Shown here piece after piece: positions 31,250-43,365 of a DNA stretch of 64,000 bases (its first letter is position 1; every line of letters begins with the position of its first letter). The notes under the pieces are model-generated. The model was given only the letters and a program-made list of their open reading frames with translations. It had not been told where the DNA came from and did not search any database. Origin of the DNA: Viola odorata (Eukaryota > Streptophyta > Magnoliopsida > Malpighiales > Violaceae); the NCBI GenBank assembly GCA_963691705.1, contig OY829542.1, positions 21,810,579-21,874,578 of the forward strand, read 5' to 3'. The position numbers and the translations under genes are program-made.

Positions 31250-33363
31250 CATGCCTAGAACCAAGAATGCAGCAAGGCGTGGCCTATAATACCCTCCACT
31301 GCCAATGGAGCAAACCCAAAACACATCAATTCCACCAACAGCTCCGTCTGCAGCTTCACCACCACCGCCACAACCGTCTCTCCCAGCAGCCCCGACCACT
31401 CCAGGGGCCCCATCGCCAACACAGACTGCTCCTCCTGCGAACCCGACGGCGGCGACACCCCAATTCCATCACCATCACCTGTGCCGCCTTAAATTCTTAG
31501 CCCATCAGAGATGCGAACAGAGGTCGCGATAGCCACCGCTGCCGCTGACAAGACGCCTATAATTAGGACTCCAGTGGTGATGATTGAGACAGAGGAACCC
31601 CAGAGGGTAGAAGAATTGAACCTAGGGGAGGGTCAAGGACACAAAATCGACCAAGGAACGGTCGATTTAGGAGCCTCCAAACCCAAATCTGTTGAACCAG
31701 AGCCTTCCCAGCACCTCTCCCCCAACTCTAGCGCCGACACTGTGTCCGACCCAACATTCAAGCCAAGCAGAGCCGAAACCCTAGCAGCCGAAGCTAACAT
31801 GATGGCATCCCATTATCAAGGCTGAAAAGGGACAAACAGACAGCGGAGCAATCAGTAGCGAAGTGGGCAGAGAAGAAGGTAATTGGGTACAAGCGGAATG
31901 TCCCTAGACCTACAAAAGATAAGCCCACTGTCCCTCCTCCCAAACCTAGTCCGGAAGTACCTACCGAACCTTCTCTTACGTCCAGTGGAGAAACAAGTAG
32001 AGGAATAGCTGGCAGAACAAGAAACAAGAAGCAGAAGGTGATTGATCGTAAGGACCAAAAGAACCTCCACATCCCCTCTGCAAAAGCCCAGACACTAGGC
32101 TTGGCAACCAGAAGCAAGCCCAGCGCTGTGCCCATGGAGTAGCAGGGACATGTCCACACCAGGATAAAATCCAAAACCAGTAAAGCACTCCGCCAGGTAA
32201 CACCAGCCATTGAAAACCTCAATGGTTGGTTACATTTTGATGACATTGAGCACATTGAGAAATTAGCTGTTAAATTTCAGGGTAATGTTACTGCTTGTGC
32301 TATACTGGATTTTGAATTGCTCACAAACCTAGAATTAAGTGATAAGATAATAGACTGCGAGGCTTTATTTTTCCTAAAACATCCATGCTACCTAGAACTT
32401 GTGCTAGAGTTTTACACTTCTTTCTAGTGTAGCTCTAGTAAAAAGAAAAGAAACCTAGAAAATGCCAAACCAATCAATTTTAGGTTGATGAATGAGTACT
32501 CCCACCTAACCCTAGATGAGTTTAACATCATGCTAGGATTTGTTTCTGAATTTGATCTACAATCTGCCTGGTACCAGAATTGCATAACTAACTATCCTGA
32601 TTTCTCTATTTTTGAGAAAGATGAAGCGTATAGACAGTTAACGGGTAACCCAACAACTGTCTTTGATGACAGCAACGCAAAGGCTCATGCTATTGTGGAT
32701 CCAACCCTCAGGATCTTACATAGATGCCTGGCTGTGACATTTGCTGGGAAATCCCACATTTCTGGGATCATATCCAAACATGAATTGTTTATCTTGTGGT
32801 GCATGATGAACAAACATAAATTGAACCTAGGTTTTTGGGTATCCAATCAGATCCGAGTTACTATGACCAACATGATCATGGGTTCACTAATAACCCAAAT
32901 TGCAATTAATTACAGGGGTTTTGACACTGCTTCAAATGATTTGTTTAAGTGTGCTGATTTGAAACTTTTAGACTTAAAATCATTTGATGCAATGAGTTAC
33001 TTTCACCTCAAAAATGGATTTGTATGCAGTAATACAAGTTTCACTCCAGTAGCTGAACATATTTTTGGAGCAAAGCACAAAGGAAAATACAAGTTCAAAC
33101 CACTGGATGGAACTGGAGATGCTGCTACATCCACTGCCCACAATCTGCAAGAAGACTCTTCCCTAAGTCAAGGAAGCATACCCGAGACTAACCTTGCTCC
33201 TACACCTAGGGATGAGGAGGTCATGTTGCGAGAGATGTTGAGGAAGCAGTAAGAGCAAACAATTATTCTACAGAGGCTGCTAGAAGAACAGCAAGCCACA
33301 AATGCCTTGAACCGCCAGCTGCTAGAGAGACTGGAGAGATCTTTCCCACCACTACCCACTGCC
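31250..33363 (+). pseudogene. Athila ORF1-like (gag-position) protein, multiply interrupted
   Basis: The start is MPRTKNAARRGL with TAA at 31,286. A Pro/Ser/Thr-rich N-terminal region runs in two frames to 31,825. A basic/Pro-rich stretch follows with TAG near 32,141, then a globular part from about 32,200 (NGWLHFDDIEHIEKLAVKFQ ... HPCYLELVLEFYTSF), TAG at 32,427, and a 255-residue open segment 32,485-33,252 (MNEYSHLTLDEFNIMLGF ... SGIISKHELFILWCMMNKHK ... MGSLITQIAINYRG). After TAA at 33,250 a short Leu/Gln/Glu-rich coiled coil ends at 33,363. The arrangement and the HELFILWCM...ITQIA signature resemble the Arabidopsis retrotransposon ORF-1 (ATHILA) family. The function of that family is not established; the family assignment is from memory and moderately sure. 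Confidence 0.65.
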
Positions 33364-34188
33364 TGATTTCGCCGGGTTCCATCTTTCCATTTTCTTTTTC
33401 TTTTTCTTTGTTTTCTTTTTAGTATTTTCTTTTGTCTTTTTTTTTTTTACCAAACTCACACAGATCGTAAGGACCAAAAGTGTACATGTAGAAACAAACA
33501 GATCTTGTTGAGCCTTGAACACACTTAACTGCATAATTCTCAAAACAATTGCATCACTCCAACTGCATGAAAATAAAGAGTTGTCATGAAAAAGAGCAAA
33601 AAGCGAAAGTTTTGAGAGTTGGTGTGCCCAAAAAGAACAAACGATGCTCTAACAAAACAATTGCATCACTCCAACTGCATGAAAATAAAGAGTTGTCATG
33701 AAAAAGAGCAAAAAGCGAAAGTTTTGAGAGTTGGTGTGCCCAAAAAGAACAAACGATGCTCTAATAATTGATCAAAAACACTTGTCTGCCAAACAGAGCA
33801 AAAAGAAAAAGAATTGACAGAGGCCAAAGGCCAAAGAAATCAAAATATGTCATAATTATGCAATGCAGTACAGTTCAAAATGCATGGTTTGTATGTACTC
33901 TTGTATGATAGTTAACAGATGTGTGTGTTTGAGACTTAATAGTGATGTCTGTTTCATCACTAAGGTTTGAAATTCATAAGTTAGATTGTTATGGTACTAG
34001 TTTGTTGAGATATGTTTAGGGTATTGATTGGTATTTGATAGTCTAGTATAAATTTGATGATGGAAGTGTCTAGGTAATTATAAGGGTGAGATACATGATT
34101 CAACAATGATTCTGGTTTCTGATATTTTGTGTTTGTTTGTTTTTGTTGGAAATGCTTGAGGGCAAGCATTGGAGCAATGTGGGGGATT
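33364..34188 (+). other. Non-coding 3' region and polypurine tract of element E
   Basis: Begins with a poly-pyrimidine run (33,385-33,450), then the 112-bp tandem duplication, then AT-rich sequence ending GGGCAAGCATTGGAGCAATG and TGGGGGATT at 34,160-34,188, which fits the tract preceding Athila-type 3' LTRs. Confidence 0.6.
33541..33763 (+). repeat. 112-bp tandem duplication, essentially perfect
   Basis: Unit starting CAAAACAATTGCATCACTCC at 33,541 repeats at 33,653 and ends ...GATGCTCTA. I see no mismatch between the two units, so it is recent relative to the decayed surroundings. Confidence 0.93.
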
Positions 34189-35571
34189 TGATTGAGCGTT
34201 AATTTGATATAAAATCATTGTCTAATTCGTTGTTTTTAGATAATGATACTACTAATTAGTGGTGGATTTTCTTCTTTTTTGCAGAAACTAGAGAAAATAG
34301 AGAAGAGCGAAACGAGAAGGAAAAGAGTGAAAACACTAAGGAAAAGAGCCAAAATGAAGACAACGGTGGAAAAGAACTCAACAGCAGTGGAACTTGACTC
34401 CCCCCTAGGCCTAGGCAACTCAATGTGTACCTATACCTTTACTAGGCCTAAGATGACTCTTCTATTGGGCCTAAACTGAAGTCCAAGAGGAAGCCAGCGC
34501 GTTTGTTTTAAAGAGAGGACTTCCAGCGGGATTATAATTCTGTCTCTCTCATCCAGAGGAATTTGAATTTTTGTAAAAGATTTCCAAATGATAAGAATAG
34601 TTTGTTTTTTATTTTATTTTAGAATTAGAATCTTAGGAGATAGAAACAAATTAGTTTTTCTAGGTTATTAAAAAGGACGGAGGAGGAGACCATACATCTC
34701 TTCTTCCGGTTCTTTTCTTCATACAACTGCTCTTCTGTGATTTTAATTACTTTTTAATCTTTTAGAAATTTAATTAATTTTTATGCAATTATTCTTGTCT
34801 GATTTTAGTATGTCTCTATCTAGTTAAATCATCCATTCCTGGTGAAGACTCTAAGAATCATAATTCTAGTATTGTGAGATCTAAATGAGCTTTATTAATC
34901 CTAAACTTCACATTTCTTCTCTTTTCGATTTCTTGTCAATTTGCTCTTATTTAATTTAAGCCTGGTCAACTTGAGTTTTAAATCTAAGTAACTACCGCTT
35001 TTTCTAACGACTTTGGAAGCTACATTGTTAATAGGAATCTGTAGACAACTAATTTGTGGCTAGTCGGGACTTGATTAGGAAAAGAGAAGAATTAGGCTTA
35101 TAGGGCGAGGTGTCTCTCCCCTAGGTCCAGGGAAAGTCTCTCCCTGTTTTTATCAACCACTTAGTTAAATTTTATAAGTGAACTTTAGGATTGCTAGGGA
35201 GGTTAGGGTGCTTAATAGAGTGGCTCTTTAAGTTACTTGAGTAGGAAGAGAGCAGGAAGTCTAAATAAACCAGACTTCTATAGCCCCCTGTGAAGTCCAG
35301 TTTTAACATCTTTGCACCGATGATCAGTTCATGAGAATTATGACTTAGATCGAGTTTTTACTGGGAATATATCATCATTTGATTTCATTCATACTCTAGT
35401 TAATTGCCTGTCACTAAATCGGTCATTTAAGGAAGCTAAAATTAACCATCAATCTCTGTGGAACGATCATCTTGTCACGAGCTACAATTTTGTTTCATCC
35501 CGTTGTGATAAATTATATTACATTTATTTTTGACGGATTCGGCAACCATCAACTACCATCGTTAATTATCA
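34189..35571 (+). repeat. 3' LTR of element E, about 1,383 bp
   Basis: TGATTGAGCGTTAATT at the start and CATCGTTAATTATCA at the end give imperfect terminal inverted repeats (TGAT...ATCA). Near the end is CAATCTCTGTGGAACGATC, the phrase typical of Athila-like LTR 3' ends and shared with the solo LTR at 14,816-16,439. Boundaries are inferred from termini and tract, not from a second copy. Confidence 0.6.
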
Positions 35572-35823
35572 CATTTAAATGAAACATAAAATCAACTACA
35601 ACGGAAAAAAAATGTAAAATCAAACAATAAAATTCTAACTAAAAAGAAAAGATGTGAATGCTTATTTGTATAATAAGATTAATTTTATTTTTTACTAACT
35701 GAAATATATTTCAATAGAACTTTTTTATTATCCACCTCTCCCTATAAAAAATAAAGAACCTTTTGTTTTCCATGAAAAAAAATTCTTAATTTTCTCTACA
35801 TATCATGATTTTAATTTTTAGTA

Positions 35824-36071
35824 CTCCCTCCGTTCTTTTTAGTAGTCGGATTTACCCAAAAATATTTTTAAAAATAATTGTCGTTTTATTTTTTTTAGAT
35901 GATTAGTTTGAATTTTTACTCTCTTACCCATGATTACTTTAATTATAGAAACTAACCACATGATAAATATGAGAATAGTTTTGTTAAAAAAATTAAATAT
36001 AATCGAAATTATCCACTTTATTGATATGCGTAATTACTCTTAAAAAGATTATTGAAAAAGAACAGAAGGAG
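35824..36071. mobile_element. Stowaway-like MITE, 248 bp
   Basis: Left end TA-CTCCCTCCGTTCTTTTTAG, right end AAAAAGAACAGAAGGAG, inverted copies of each other, with TA on the left and TG (mutated TA) on the right. AT-rich, no coding. Matches the CTCCCTCC terminal signature of plant Tc1/mariner MITEs. Confidence 0.75.
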
Positions 36072-36199
36072 TGTCACCTTTTATTTTATAAAATAAAAAA
36101 TAAAGAAAGAGAAAATAAAAAACAAATAATAATATATGGATGAAAGAGGTGGGATGAGATGGGTGAGGGAGGTGAACTGTGTATCATATATAATTAATA

Positions 36200-36434
36200 C
36201 TCCCTCTGTTCTTTTTTATTGGACGTTTACTGTTCATGCATGGGTCCCTAGGCGGCCCGTGCGACGCACTATTTGACCCCGAAAAATTCCGTACTTTTTT
36301 TTGAACGTACGTTATTCCTTAACGTACGTTCGAGAAAAAATTTGAAATTTTTCGGGGTCAAATAGTACGTTGCACGGGCCGCCTAGGGACCCGTGCATGA
36401 ACAGTAAACGTCCAATAATATAGGACGGAGGGAG
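36200..36434. mobile_element. Fold-back Stowaway-like MITE, 235 bp
   Basis: CTCCCTCTGTTC at the left and GGACGGAGGGAG at the right, flanked by TA on both sides (36,198-36,199 and 36,435-36,436). Almost the whole element is one inverted repeat around position 36,317; arms include GGACGTTTACTGTTCATGCA, GGGTCCCTAGGCGGCCCGTGC and TTGACCCCGAAAAATT. Confidence 0.85.
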
Positions 36435-36436
36435 TA

Positions 36437-38089
36437 GATTATAATGAGATTAGAGGGAGTGGAGTGAGAAAGAAGATATTAAGTAATAGATTTTTGAAGC
36501 ATGTGTTTATATAATATTATTTTCACGTATCATATAGGTATGGCGCAAGTATAGGTGTATAAGTATCTTATCAAGTGTCACGGATAGAGTTACGACACAG
36601 TAAAATAATAATTTAAAAATTTAGGATATTGTATAGTCGATAGAGACGTGAATTATACATGGATACAGAAATGATACAATACGGTATGAATTTTTTTAAA
36701 ATTTACAAATATAAGAATTTCTTAAAATTTTAGAATTTTTTATTTTGAAAATATAAATGTGTATCATATCTATATTTAAAACTTTAATATTATTTTCAAG
36801 TATTTGATACATTTGGTGCGAGTATCGATATTTGATAAAGTGACATGAACACAAATATGATACAATGCGATTTTTTTTAAAATTTTGGATATGATAGGTT
36901 GATAGATACATAGGAGGTTATTTATGGGCATAATAATTTAATAGGATTTTATTGATTTTCTAATTTCAGTAATTATGAAAATAAATTTAAGGTTGTAAAA
37001 ATATTAGATCATCTATTATTAAAATTCATTTTATTATTTTGATAAATTTTAGAAGATTCTTTTTTTCATGAAATCCATATTTTAAATTAATTAATAAAAT
37101 TTGAATGGATTAGATTTTTTTTGAAAGTTTTACTGTTTTTTCGTAGGAGTTTATTTTATTTTTCTTTAATTTTTGCATTTAATATATATTTGACAAAAAT
37201 ATATTAAAAAATTAAAACCGTGGGGGTTAAAATAGATAGATTGGAGGAAACGTTGGGACCGAAAAGAAAAAAAAAAAAACATGTGAGATTAAAACAAATA
37301 TTTGGCAAACCTTGGAGACGGCACGGTGTATTAAACCCCAATTCAAGGTTTTACTTTTTATAGGGCATGTAAACATCAAATTTTGTAGAGGAAGAATATA
37401 GTACCATTTAGCACATTAGGAATTTAGGATATACTTAAACATTTAAATTTTCACTTCTTGTTAGTTAAGAAACAACAAACCTAAATAATATTTCTTAGAA
37501 GAGTTGCAGAGATAATTGAAAGATAAAATAACAACATTAATTCCGTGCTACTGCTAGTAGCTATTGTTAACTTTTAAAACATTTTCACTTTTTTAATTGT
37601 CTTTTTCTCTAATAAAGAATAGTTACATTATTTATTATAATTACGAAACTAGGAAATTTCATATTTTATATATCATGAATGGAATTTATTTTTCATAAAG
37701 ATAAAAATACTATGCACTAACCAATAATACTAACTTATGTGTTACTTATTACCAACAAAAAAAATAACTTAGTTGGTTTGCTTTATTCAAGATGTTCTTA
37801 TTTATATCTCTATGGGTATGATTCATCTGCGAGTCAACTCTAATTTTAATATCTTAATATCTCCCACAAAACAACTTAATTGGTTTACAAAAGGTGAGTA
37901 AAATCACTAACTAAGCTTCTATTAAGAGAAGTTTAATAGGAGCTCAATTTTAAAATAGTCACAACTTCCATATCACAACATGAATCGAAAATTTCATCCA
38001 AAATTGATGATAAACACTTCTATGTTATTTCAACATTTCTTTCAAGGCAAACATATTCCTCCTCCGTTGGACTAATACATGACTTTTTA
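36437..38089. other. AT-rich intergenic spacer downstream of the TNL gene
   Basis: About 1.65 kb, strongly AT-rich, with no reading frame or RNA gene I can support. The last 200 bases next to 38,090 may be the 3' UTR of the resistance gene. Confidence 0.5.
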
Positions 38090-41000
38090 TCAAAATGTCA
38101 AATAGTTTCCACACTTTTTTACCACATAATTAGGATCTGAGAGGGTGAATTGGAATGAAATCTTGAGGTTGGAATAATATTTACCAGAAAGTATTTCACG
38201 GATAACTTGACACGTGTCAGAGTCAAGAGAAAAGGAACGGATTACAACGAGGTCTGATGGTCTCAAGGAAGATAATGGATATTTTAAAGCATGGATTTCC
38301 ATTTCCGCAACCAGAAGATGATGGTCATGGATTCTGAATCTAAAGTTGACAGGCGGATCCTGTCCGGTGAAGGTTGGGTTGAATTCCAACGCAACCAAAC
38401 AAGCAAATGTTGTGAAGGAACAATTGTCATCCATATTTGGCGGCAATTGAAGAGTCACTAAAGATCCCACACACACATTTTGAGGAGGGAACCATTTTGG
38501 AATCTCACTCCCTTGAATCATAGTTGTCATGTCCTTGCCCACCTATACGTGTCAGATACAAGAATTAATCACAAAAAATAATTACTTATATTTAATTGTT
38601 TATTATCGTACCTGTAGTTTGAAGAAGTCATGTGTCATTGTATTCCTGAATGACTCATGATCCAATTCAGGACAATCTAATAAAGTGAAGGTGCGCAACT
38701 GGGAATGGTTGTTGATTGCTGATATTGTTTCAACTTCTAGAGACTGCGGAAGCTCTGGTATAAAACTGATAAGGCCGTATTTTAATATCGATACATGCTT
38801 CAAAGATTCCAATGTAAAGATATTGCTTGATATACTCCTCAAACTTTTATTGTCACACAATGATAAAATCTCAAGTCTAGTGAGAAACTGTAGGGATGAG
38901 GGAAGATTTTCGATACCTGTGCACCATATTGCAAAAAGTTCTAGATTTCTCGGCATCTCCGGAAATTTGGTTATATTTTGACAATAAATCAAAAGAAGAG
39001 ATTTAAGAAATTGGAATCCAACTAAATGAGGAAATTTAAAGCCAGTTAAAGTCAACTGCTCCAACCTATTACCACATATCTCCGGAATTTTGTTTCATTT
39101 TATTGCAAGAAAATATAGTGAACACCTTTAGAACTTTGGATTCCAGCTTTGGAACCTCGCAAAGGTTTAAACAACCAGAGACATTGAGTATTTCTAAGTT
39201 GTTAAGATGCTGAACAGATGGATGAAGCCTTATTAAATTGTAACAATCAACAAGAATCATGTACTTCATACTTTTTACCTTCGACATATTTGATATTTCT
39301 ATCAAGTTTTGTGATCCAGAAAGGTCCATGCATTTTAAATTCACAACATCCTGCCATAGCCACCAAAAGATTACAAGAACAAAATAACAATTATGATCAC
39401 GACACTAAATTTGTTGAAGAAATAAAATTATGGAAACAACAATGAAAATAGTTCCTATTAGTGACATATTTAAATGTGTACATGTATTCCGCTCCATAGT
39501 CGTTCAACCTTGCTTCTCGGTAGACTAAGTTTAACAAGATTTTGTAAATTAAATGATGACGATAAAAATTTCAGTGGAAATTCTTCCCAATAAAGAAGCC
39601 TTAGATGGGGAAAGAATATTTTTTGATTTCTATCAAAGATTCTCATCAGCCACTTAAAGTTAAACATTCTTTGGGTTTCCGAAAAGCACACATCTTGATC
39701 ATTTTGTCCATAGATTTTGAGCCATCGAAGATTAACCATTTTGTAAAAAGCATCAAGTTCAAAATTCATATTTTTTCCTTCACTCAAGTTTAATCTTATG
39801 CCTTGGATTGTTTCAGTACCCTAATAATCAACAAGGAAAAAACCGAGTTAACCTCATTTTGTTAATTTTTTAATTAAAATAAATTCAAGAATGAGAAAGG
39901 AAATTATAACTTTTAAACAAATATTTTTTTACCTTTTTATCCGTCAGTACACGGTAGATATCCTCTGAATTATACAATCTCTTGTATTTTACAGGATTAT
40001 CAGCAACTTCATCTTCATCCACCGTTTTAAAGCCCATTTCTTGTACTAAATCACGTACCTCTATTTTTCTATTTGGAGAAATACTTAGGAGGGACTTGTC
40101 AACCAGATTGATCATAATGCTAAACACACAATCATAGAAATAATTTAATAAATGCTCAACTTGGTCAACATCCTCTCCTTTCAAAAAGCAAATAATATCA
40201 AGAAATACGTCTTTTTTTTCACGAGATAGACCGTCGTAACTAATTCTCAATAGATCTATAATTGATTTCTTAGGAAATTTCTCAATTCTCTTCAATGCAC
40301 TATGCCAATATGCTTCCTCTCTATTAAACAACTCCGAGCCCAAAACTGTAAGAGCCAATGCATTGCCTCGTGCATAACGCACCACTCGACTAGATAAGTC
40401 CAAATACTCTACTGGAGGTAGTTCTTTCTTGAAAGCCTTCAAACTAAAGAGTGTTAGAGCTTCTTCATCCTTTAATCCCACAAACTCATACACCTCATCG
40501 ACATTGAATTTCACAAGAGCATGTCTATCTCTACTTGTCATGAGGATTTTGCTTCCCATGCCAAATAACTCGTGGTGTTCAGCTAATTCTTGTAATTGTA
40601 GAGATATTGAATCATCGACATCATCAAAAACAATGAAGACCTTTTTCTGCACAAGTCTTTGTTTTATAGAATGAAGCCTTAACCTAATTCCAAACGATGA
40701 ATTCTCCCCTTCAAGGATTTTAGAAAAAAATTTATCCAAGAAAGCAACTTTGCCAAACCGTGTTAATTCTTCTCGAACATGACCGAAAAAATAGTATCCA
40801 TCAAATTGTCTATGAATGCAACCAAACACAGATTCTGCAATGGTTGTTTTCCCCATCCCACCCATTCCCCATATTCCAACACTACGAACTTGTGGAGAAT
40901 CCATACGCAACAAAGACACAATCTCCTTAATATGTGGACTGATTCCTACCAATTTGTTTGAAGGATTTGATAGGGGAAGCATTTGTTTCAATTCCATCAA

Positions 41001-41240
41001 AATATCCACAATAATTGCATCAACGAACTTGGATTCAATCCTAAGAAAGCAAATTTATTCGTACAATCACTAAAATATATTTGTAATTCAAAACCGACGA
41101 AAGAAGAATTAAAACAAAAGAATCTTAATTACCCGTGGTCATTTAGATGCAACCCCACTAGGTCGGCTGCTTCCTTCAAGGCGGCTCTCCAGCTAAGCAT
41201 TCTCTCCTTCCCCTCCTTTCCTTCATGTTTATTAACAAAG
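38090..41240 (-). pseudogene. TIR-NBS-LRR (TNL) disease-resistance gene, 5' part split off by an Ogre insertion and frameshifted
   Basis: TNL proteins are cytoplasmic or nuclear immune receptors that sense pathogen effectors and signal through TIR NADase activity. Exons on the minus strand, each with GT/AG borders: end of the TIR exon 41,240-41,133 (LSWRAALKEAADLVGLHLND); NB-ARC exon 41,040-39,933 with P-loop GMGGMGKTT, kinase-2 VFIVFDDVDD, RNBS-B GSKILMTSRD, an altered GLPL (GNALAL), FLDIICFLKG, and VRDLVQEMG where MHDLLQEMG is usual; first LRR exon 39,820-39,482; LRR exon 39,350-38,612; C-terminal jelly-roll/C-JID exon 38,542-38,090 starting near GSEIPKWF. The LRR exon has a one-base frame change near 39,088-39,098 (NKMKQN then IPEICGNRLEQLTL in another frame). 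The rest of the TIR exon and promoter must lie right of the 23-kb element, beyond the window. Not functional as it stands. Confidence 0.93.
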
Positions 41241-42059
41241 TGTCGCGCCCCACGAAAATTAACAGAGGAATGCTAATTCACGAGTGTGCAACGAAATTCG
41301 GGACCTTACAATGCTCAGCGTAGATGGACGCCTCGCAGCATGCAATGAAGTCGCCACCCTAATTTGGTTGCTAGGCTTAGGGAACCCTAATCGTCATGGC
41401 ATAGGAAATATAATAAGTAAAAAAATTAAAGGCACAAAAAAGGGGTCTGGACCCCAGACAAAGGTTCGGGGTCGTGTTATGGTCTCGGGAAGGTGTTAGG
41501 CACCCGAGACACATCCGAAAACGGTTACCGGTTGATGAGAGAGGTGTTTAAAAAGGTGTTTGGGAAATACGTTTTGAAAAAGGGGGCCCTCAGAGGAATC
41601 GTCACTTTAGTCTTTATTATGATCGTGATGGGACTGAATTTTCCGTAAGACTGAATGAGCGCCCTCTTTTTTCATCATCGGGCCATGCATGATTAACTTA
41701 ATTACTACGTGATCCTAACATGGATTGCTAACAGAGTACCATTTTAAATGATGGATTTAAAATGATAGTTTGCTGTGGGATCGAAAGTCCCCATGTACAT
41801 GCAGTCAATATAAGCGAGAAGTAAAATCACATGAACGCGGCATTTTAAGAAAGTCTTTAAACACGTTGTGCATGTGGGTTGATTTTAGTTCTAGCAGTTC
41901 TATATATCATGCATACGATGGATATTTGCAGAAAGCATCGAATAAATAAAAAGGAATCGAAAGGCGTACTTTCGAGCAAAGCTTGAAACTAAAACCTACA
42001 AAATGAGAGTGTTAGCGATAGCTCGAGAAATAAATAAGCAATTTATGAATGCAAGAATT

Positions 42060-42615
42060 TAAATGACAGTTGATTGTATACGAGAAATGATGGATTTCAC
42101 GCATACGAAATGAGATGCTGAGTTTGGTTGTATGCGAAAAATGATTGATTTTAAGCATACGAGAATTTATCGCTAGGTGATTGCATACGAAAAATGATGG
42201 ATTTTTCGTATGTGAGAATTTAAATGCTAGTTGATTGCATGCGAGAAATGATGGATTTTACGCATGTGAGAATTAAAATGCTAGTTGATTGCATGCGAAA
42301 AATGATGGATTTTACGCATACGAAAATGAAATACTGAGTTGATTGCGTGCGAAAAATGATTGATTTTAAGCACACGAGAATTTAATGTTGTTTTGATTGC
42401 ATGCGAAAAATGATGGATTTTACGCATACGAGAATTTAAGTGCTAGGTTGATTGCATGCGAAAAATGATTGATTTTACGCATACGAGAATTTAAATGCTA
42501 GGTTGATTGCATGCGAAAAATGATTGATTTTACGCATACGAGAATTTAAATGCTGGGTTGGTTGCATGCGAAAAATGATGGATTTTACGCATACGAAAAT
42601 GAAATGCTGTTTTGA
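42060..42615. repeat. Tandem array of about 57-61-bp units in the LTR
   Basis: Nine to ten units with TTGATTGCATGCGAAAAATG, then ATTGATTTTACGCATACGAG, then AATTTAAATGCTAGG. The same array occurs in the other LTR at about 61,293-61,848. Confidence 0.93.
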
Positions 42616-42729
42616 TAAGTGCAGAAAAATTAAAGGCTATTGGCGATTTACAGGGAAGAAAAAAAAGTTTAATGATTTGCAGAAAATAAAACAGATTGAT
42701 AATGTAGAGAATGGACAGTTAGATATTTG

Positions 42730-43365
42730 TGGAAAATAAACAGTTGATATTGCGACCGACCATGTAGGCGGTATTGAATTTAAATTGCTGAAAGTAAATT
42801 GCTGAAATTTAAAGTGCGGAAAAGTAAAGTGCGGAAAAGTAAACAGTTGATAATTTGCGGAAGGATTTCCAGCAGTTTTGCGAAAAATTAAAGCAGTTGA
42901 TATTGCAGAAAATAAACAGTTGATATTGCGACCGACCATGTAGGCGGTATTGAATTTAAATTGCTGAAAGTAAATTGCTGGAATTTAAAGTGCGGAAAAT
43001 TAAGCAGTTGATAAGTGCAACCGACCATGTAGGCGGTATTGAATTTAAATTGCTGAAAGTAAATTGCTGGAATTTAAAGTGCGGAAAAGTAAGCAGTTGA
43101 TAAGTGCGACCGACCATGTAGGCGGTATTGAATTTAAATTGCTGAAAGTAAATTGCTGGAATTTAAAGTGCGGAAAAGTAAGCAGTTGATAAGTGCGACC
43201 GACCATGTAGGCGGTATTGAATTTAAATTGCTGAAAGTAAATTGCTGAAATTTAAAGTGCGGAAAATTAAACAGTTGATAATTTGCGGAAGGATTTCCAG
43301 CAGTTTGCGAAAAATTAAAGCAGTTGAATATTTACGAAAATTAAAAAAAACGACCGACCATATAG
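42730..43365. repeat. Tandem array of 85-120-bp units in the LTR
   Basis: Six copies of a unit built on GCGACCGACCATGTAGGCGG, then TATTGAATTTAAATTGCTGA, then AGTGCGGAAAAGTAAGCAGT. Second copy of the array at about 61,963-62,600. Read on the element strand this is part of the transcribed leader. Confidence 0.93.

Larger units (their letters stand above)
31250..35571 (+). mobile_element. Element E: Athila-like LTR element with one ORF and a 3' LTR, no pol
   Basis: One long broken ORF (31,250-33,363), 0.8 kb of non-coding sequence, a purine-rich tract with GTGGGGGATT before 34,189, and an LTR at 34,189-35,571. No second copy of that LTR lies on the left and no protease, RT or integrase is detectable, so the element is 5'-truncated or a non-autonomous derivative. 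Confidence 0.7.

Noticed and set aside
36437..38089. A gene in the AT-rich spacer
   Set aside because: Only short frames with low-complexity Ile/Lys/Asn/Tyr composition.
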